Below are positions 6,229 through 8,182 of a DNA stretch of 8,182 nt, piece by piece. This DNA is from Lachnospiraceae bacterium (GTDB taxonomy: Bacteria; Bacillota; Clostridia; Lachnospirales; Lachnospiraceae), in assembly GCA_017958465.1 (NCBI GenBank), contig JAGDCQ010000303.1, positions 1-8,182 on the forward strand. Reading direction: 5' to 3'. Position numbers and translations under genes: made by a program. The notes beneath the pieces were generated by a model that saw only the letters and a list, made by a program, of their open reading frames with translations, was not told the DNA's origin and did no database searches. The number at the start of each line of letters is the position of its first letter. The stretch's first letter is position 1.

Positions 6229-6999
6229 ATGCATATAACACTAACAGGAAACCTCGGTAGTGGGAAGTCCACTATCTGCAGGATTTTAGAGAATCAATAC
6301 GGTTTTGAGATCTACTCCACAGGCAAGGTGCAGCGCAAGCTTGCCGAGGAAATGGGACTTACGGTCCTCGAGATGAACCAGCGCATGTGTTCGGATCCTT
6401 CTTACGACCACAAGATCGACGATACGGTCGCAAGGATTTCCCGCGAGCAGGCTGACGAGAAGATCTGCTTCGACTCACGTCTTGCATGGCACTTTGCGGA
6501 AAAGTCCTTCAAGGTCTTTTTATCCGTGGATATCAACGAAGCTGCGCGCCGTGTGTTCAACGACAACAGAGGCGACGTTGAGAAGTACAAGGATCAGGAA
6601 GACGCAAAGGCACAGCTCATAGCCCGCGCCGAGACAGAGGACAAGCGTTACCACGAGATCTACGGGATCAATTACTTCGACTTTAACAACTACAACCTTG
6701 TGCTCGACAGCACAAATTGCACCCCCGAGTTTCTTGCGGAGCGCATCTTAAAGGAGCATGACGCTTACATCGAAGGCGACGGCTTCTACGCAGATCACTC
6801 CTGTAAGCTCCTGATAGGCCCTTCAAGGCTTTATAAGCAGGGGACAAGAGTTTCTTTCCCTGCCGGTCCAAAGTCCTCAGAAACGGCCTACGATGCGAAT
6901 ACAGCCCTCAAATGCAAAAAGGTTGAGGACGGCAACTTTGAGCTTGAAGAGGAAGCCTGCATCGGCACGGATTACCCTCTCGTACAGCTCTATATCTGA
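6229..6999 (+). CDS. Cytidylate-kinase-like P-loop protein with unassigned C-terminal tail
   Basis: This 256-residue protein resembles the small (archaeal-type, Cytidylate_kin2) CMP kinase family, which moves phosphate from ATP to CMP/dCMP. Residues 7-15 form a Walker A loop (GNLGSGKST). YSTGKVQRKLAEEMGL (29-44) matches the substrate-binding helix (usually GxxxRxxAxxxG). DPSYDHKIDD and FDSRLAWHF (81-89) follow the family pattern. RAETEDKRYHEIYGI (133-147) is the lid-like Arg region. Residues up to about 180 cover the kinase fold. Residues about 186-256 (from FYADHSCKLLIGPSRLY on) are extra, and I do not recognise them. GGAGG lies six bases before the ATG and only 18 bp separate the gene from the cyclic-di-GMP enzyme, so the two are almost certainly co-transcribed. 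A housekeeping Cmk is usually a different, longer-lid protein, so this may be a specialised or regulatory kinase. The substrate is not proven. Confidence 0.85.
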   Translation: MHITLTGNLGSGKSTICRILENQYGFEIYSTGKVQRKLAEEMGLTVLEMNQRMCSDPSYDHKIDDTVARISREQADEKICFDSRLAWHFAEKSFKVFLSVDINEAARRVFNDNRGDVEKYKDQEDAKAQLIARAETEDKRYHEIYGINYFDFNNYNLVLDSTNCTPEFLAERILKEHDAYIEGDGFYADHSCKLLIGPSRLYKQGTRVSFPAGPKSSETAYDANTALKCKKVEDGNFELEEEACIGTDYPLVQLYI

Positions 7000-7020
7000 G
7001 GCGAAAAACCCGGTAGGAAT

Positions 7021-7059
7021 AAAAGCATAGCTCCTGATCGTCAGAAGCTATGCTTTTTT
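7021..7059. terminator. Rho-independent, probably bidirectional terminator after the kinase gene
   Basis: A 12-bp perfect stem, AAAAGCATAGCT (7021-7032) with AGCTATGCTTTT (7046-7057), encloses a second small stem, CTGA/TCAG (7034-7037 with 7041-7044), closed by a TCG loop after one C/A mismatch. Six Ts (7054-7059) end it on the plus strand. The four A:T pairs give a short U-run on the minus strand as well, so it can serve the convergent beta-galactosidase gene ending at 7070. Confidence 0.92.
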
Positions 7060-7069
7060 GTTTATTCTT

Positions 7070-8182
7070 TTAGTTTTCTACGCCTTTAAGGCAGAACTCA
7101 AACCTGTAATCCTTATTCGGGATCCTGAACTCCTCGTGGGTCTTAGCGCCCCAGGAGTTGTCACCGCCGACACCCGCGCGCAGGAGCGCCGGACGAACGA
7201 TGGTGTGATGGACAGGCGGCAGCTCGTAAGCATGCATTGCGGTCTCCATCTCTTCAGGTGTCCAGGGCAGAGCCGAGAACTCCATTACAGGAAGCCCTTC
7301 AAAGCGGATGCCGATCCCGCTGTCAGACGAGATCTCCGCATAGCGGACATCCGTCTTGTTGCCGCATTCCTGCGGTTTAAGATAAGCGGAGAAATTGTCC
7401 TCAACATCATTGAAGAACAGGCCAAGCCTTGCGCCCTTCTTACGGTCGCTGTAGTTTTCCTCGGGTCCGTTTCCGTACCAGGAGATGTGCCTGTATTCGC
7501 TCGGGATCTTTATGAACATACCAAACTCGGGTATCTCCGGAAGTCCTTCAACCGCCTTGTAATCCAGCACAACCTTAAGTGCCCCGTCGGGAGTTACCTT
7601 GTAGGTCACATCCGCAAAAGCGGCAGGTGTGGTGGCAAGATGGTACCTGAAGGTCACCTCAAGCTCTGTATCGCTCTTGTTTGCGCCCATGAACTGGATC
7701 TTCTGATAAAGGCTCGCGCTGTGCCACTGGGAGGTGGCAAAAGGCGTCCTCGAACCGCGCTCATTGTCTGTGGGCGCGTGCCAGAAGTAAGGCTTCACAG
7801 GCTCCGAAATAAACTCGTGATTCTTGAAAAGGTAGGAAATAAGGCCCTTCTCACGGCTGAAGATCACGTGGAAGTCCTCGCCGAGGGCTCCTATCGTATA
7901 ACGGCAATCCTCTATCCTGAAGGCTTTTACCTTAGCTTTAGGGCAGGTAGTCTTCGGCGCTTTTCCAACTTTGTATACGCACTGTCCGAATGCCAGCTCG
8001 TAACCTACAAGCGAGTATTTCTTTTCTTCCTTTACGCATGCAGAAACGGTAACGGTGTATTCGCCGAAATCCGTCTGTGTAGCGATGGGGAGCGGGAACT
8101 CCTTGCGATGTCCGGGCGCGAGCTTTATATCAAGCTCGGCCTTCTCGATGCAGATACCGTCCTTGTCGACGTGTACCTTCCA
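7070..8182 (-). CDS. lacZ: Family 2 beta-galactosidase (LacZ type), C-terminal part (5' end outside window)
   Basis: About 370 C-terminal residues of a cytoplasmic glycoside hydrolase family 2 beta-galactosidase, which splits lactose and other beta-galactosides. The visible part starts in the beta-sandwich domain before the C-terminal one and holds the whole Bgal_small_N-type domain 5. Hallmarks in order: GYELAFGQ, HAPTDNERG (around 7754-7783; LacZ usually RAPTDNDxG), YGNGPEENYSDRK, PQECGNKTDVRY, FSALPWTPEE and GVGGDNSWG. The Trp of the last (codon 7151-7153) aligns with E. coli Trp999, an active-site sugar contact. The two catalytic glutamates lie in the barrel domain beyond the window. The frame is open without a stop to 8182, so the in-frame GTG at 7867 is an internal Val, not a start. 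The stop is TAA at 7070-7072. The exact natural substrate (lactose or plant/host galactosides) is not determined. Confidence 0.94.
   Translation of the reverse strand, partial: WKVHVDKDGICIEKAELDIKLAPGHRKEFPLPIATQTDFGEYTVTVSACVKEEKKYSLVGYELAFGQCVYKVGKAPKTTCPKAKVKAFRIEDCRYTIGALGEDFHVIFSREKGLISYLFKNHEFISEPVKPYFWHAPTDNERGSRTPFATSQWHSASLYQKIQFMGANKSDTELEVTFRYHLATTPAAFADVTYKVTPDGALKVVLDYKAVEGLPEIPEFGMFIKIPSEYRHISWYGNGPEENYSDRKKGARLGLFFNDVEDNFSAYLKPQECGNKTDVRYAEISSDSGIGIRFEGLPVMEFSALPWTPEEMETAMHAYELPPVHHTIVRPALLRAGVGGDNSWGAKTHEEFRIPNKDYRFEFCLKGVEN

Noticed and set aside
7070..7867. A complete 265-residue gene starting at GTG 7867
   Set aside because: The frame stays open upstream to 8182 and encodes further LacZ-type sequence (EDFHVIF, GYELAFGQ), so the GTG is an internal valine of a larger gene.

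Overview
The window looks like chromosomal DNA of a Gram-positive Bacillota bacterium, most likely class Clostridia (Lachnospiraceae or Oscillospiraceae type), of middling GC content. This rests on near-consensus AGGAGG ribosome binding sites, sigma-A type promoters, the clostridial flavour of the seryl-tRNA synthetase, and a very large multidomain GGDEF/EAL protein of the kind common in that group. The taxonomic call is inference. I see no mobile element, CRISPR array, tRNA or rRNA.

Layout. (1) 1-575, plus strand: the 3' end of serS (seryl-tRNA synthetase), closed by a strong hairpin terminator at 607-635 that can also serve the convergent operon. (2) 650-2525, minus strand: a two-gene operon, hflK then hflC, encoding membrane-anchored SPFH proteins of the type that control the FtsH protease; a promoter is visible at 2612-2640. 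(3) 2526-2730: a 205-bp divergent intergenic region with back-to-back promoters. (4) 2731-6999, plus strand: a two-gene operon encoding a 1159-residue membrane-bound cyclic-di-GMP enzyme (external sensor, PAS, GGDEF, GAF-like, degenerate GGDEF, EAL) and, 18 bp downstream, a cytidylate-kinase-like P-loop protein with an unrecognised C-terminal tail; a two-tier hairpin terminator follows at 7021-7059. (5) 7070-8182, minus strand: the 3' part of a LacZ-type family 2 beta-galactosidase that continues beyond the window.

The serS, hflKC and lacZ genes are ordinary by family. The most unusual part is the operon at 2731-6999. One polypeptide carries an apparently intact cyclase site (GGDEF, no product-inhibition I-site), an apparently dead second GGDEF (SGDRF, metal-binding Asp changed to Asn) next to a complete EAL phosphodiesterase site, and an external input domain I cannot assign. 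It is tightly linked to a nucleotide-kinase-like protein whose last ~70 residues match no fold I know. The divergent hflKC operon shares its regulatory region, so joint control of membrane proteolysis and cyclic-di-GMP signalling is possible but unproven.
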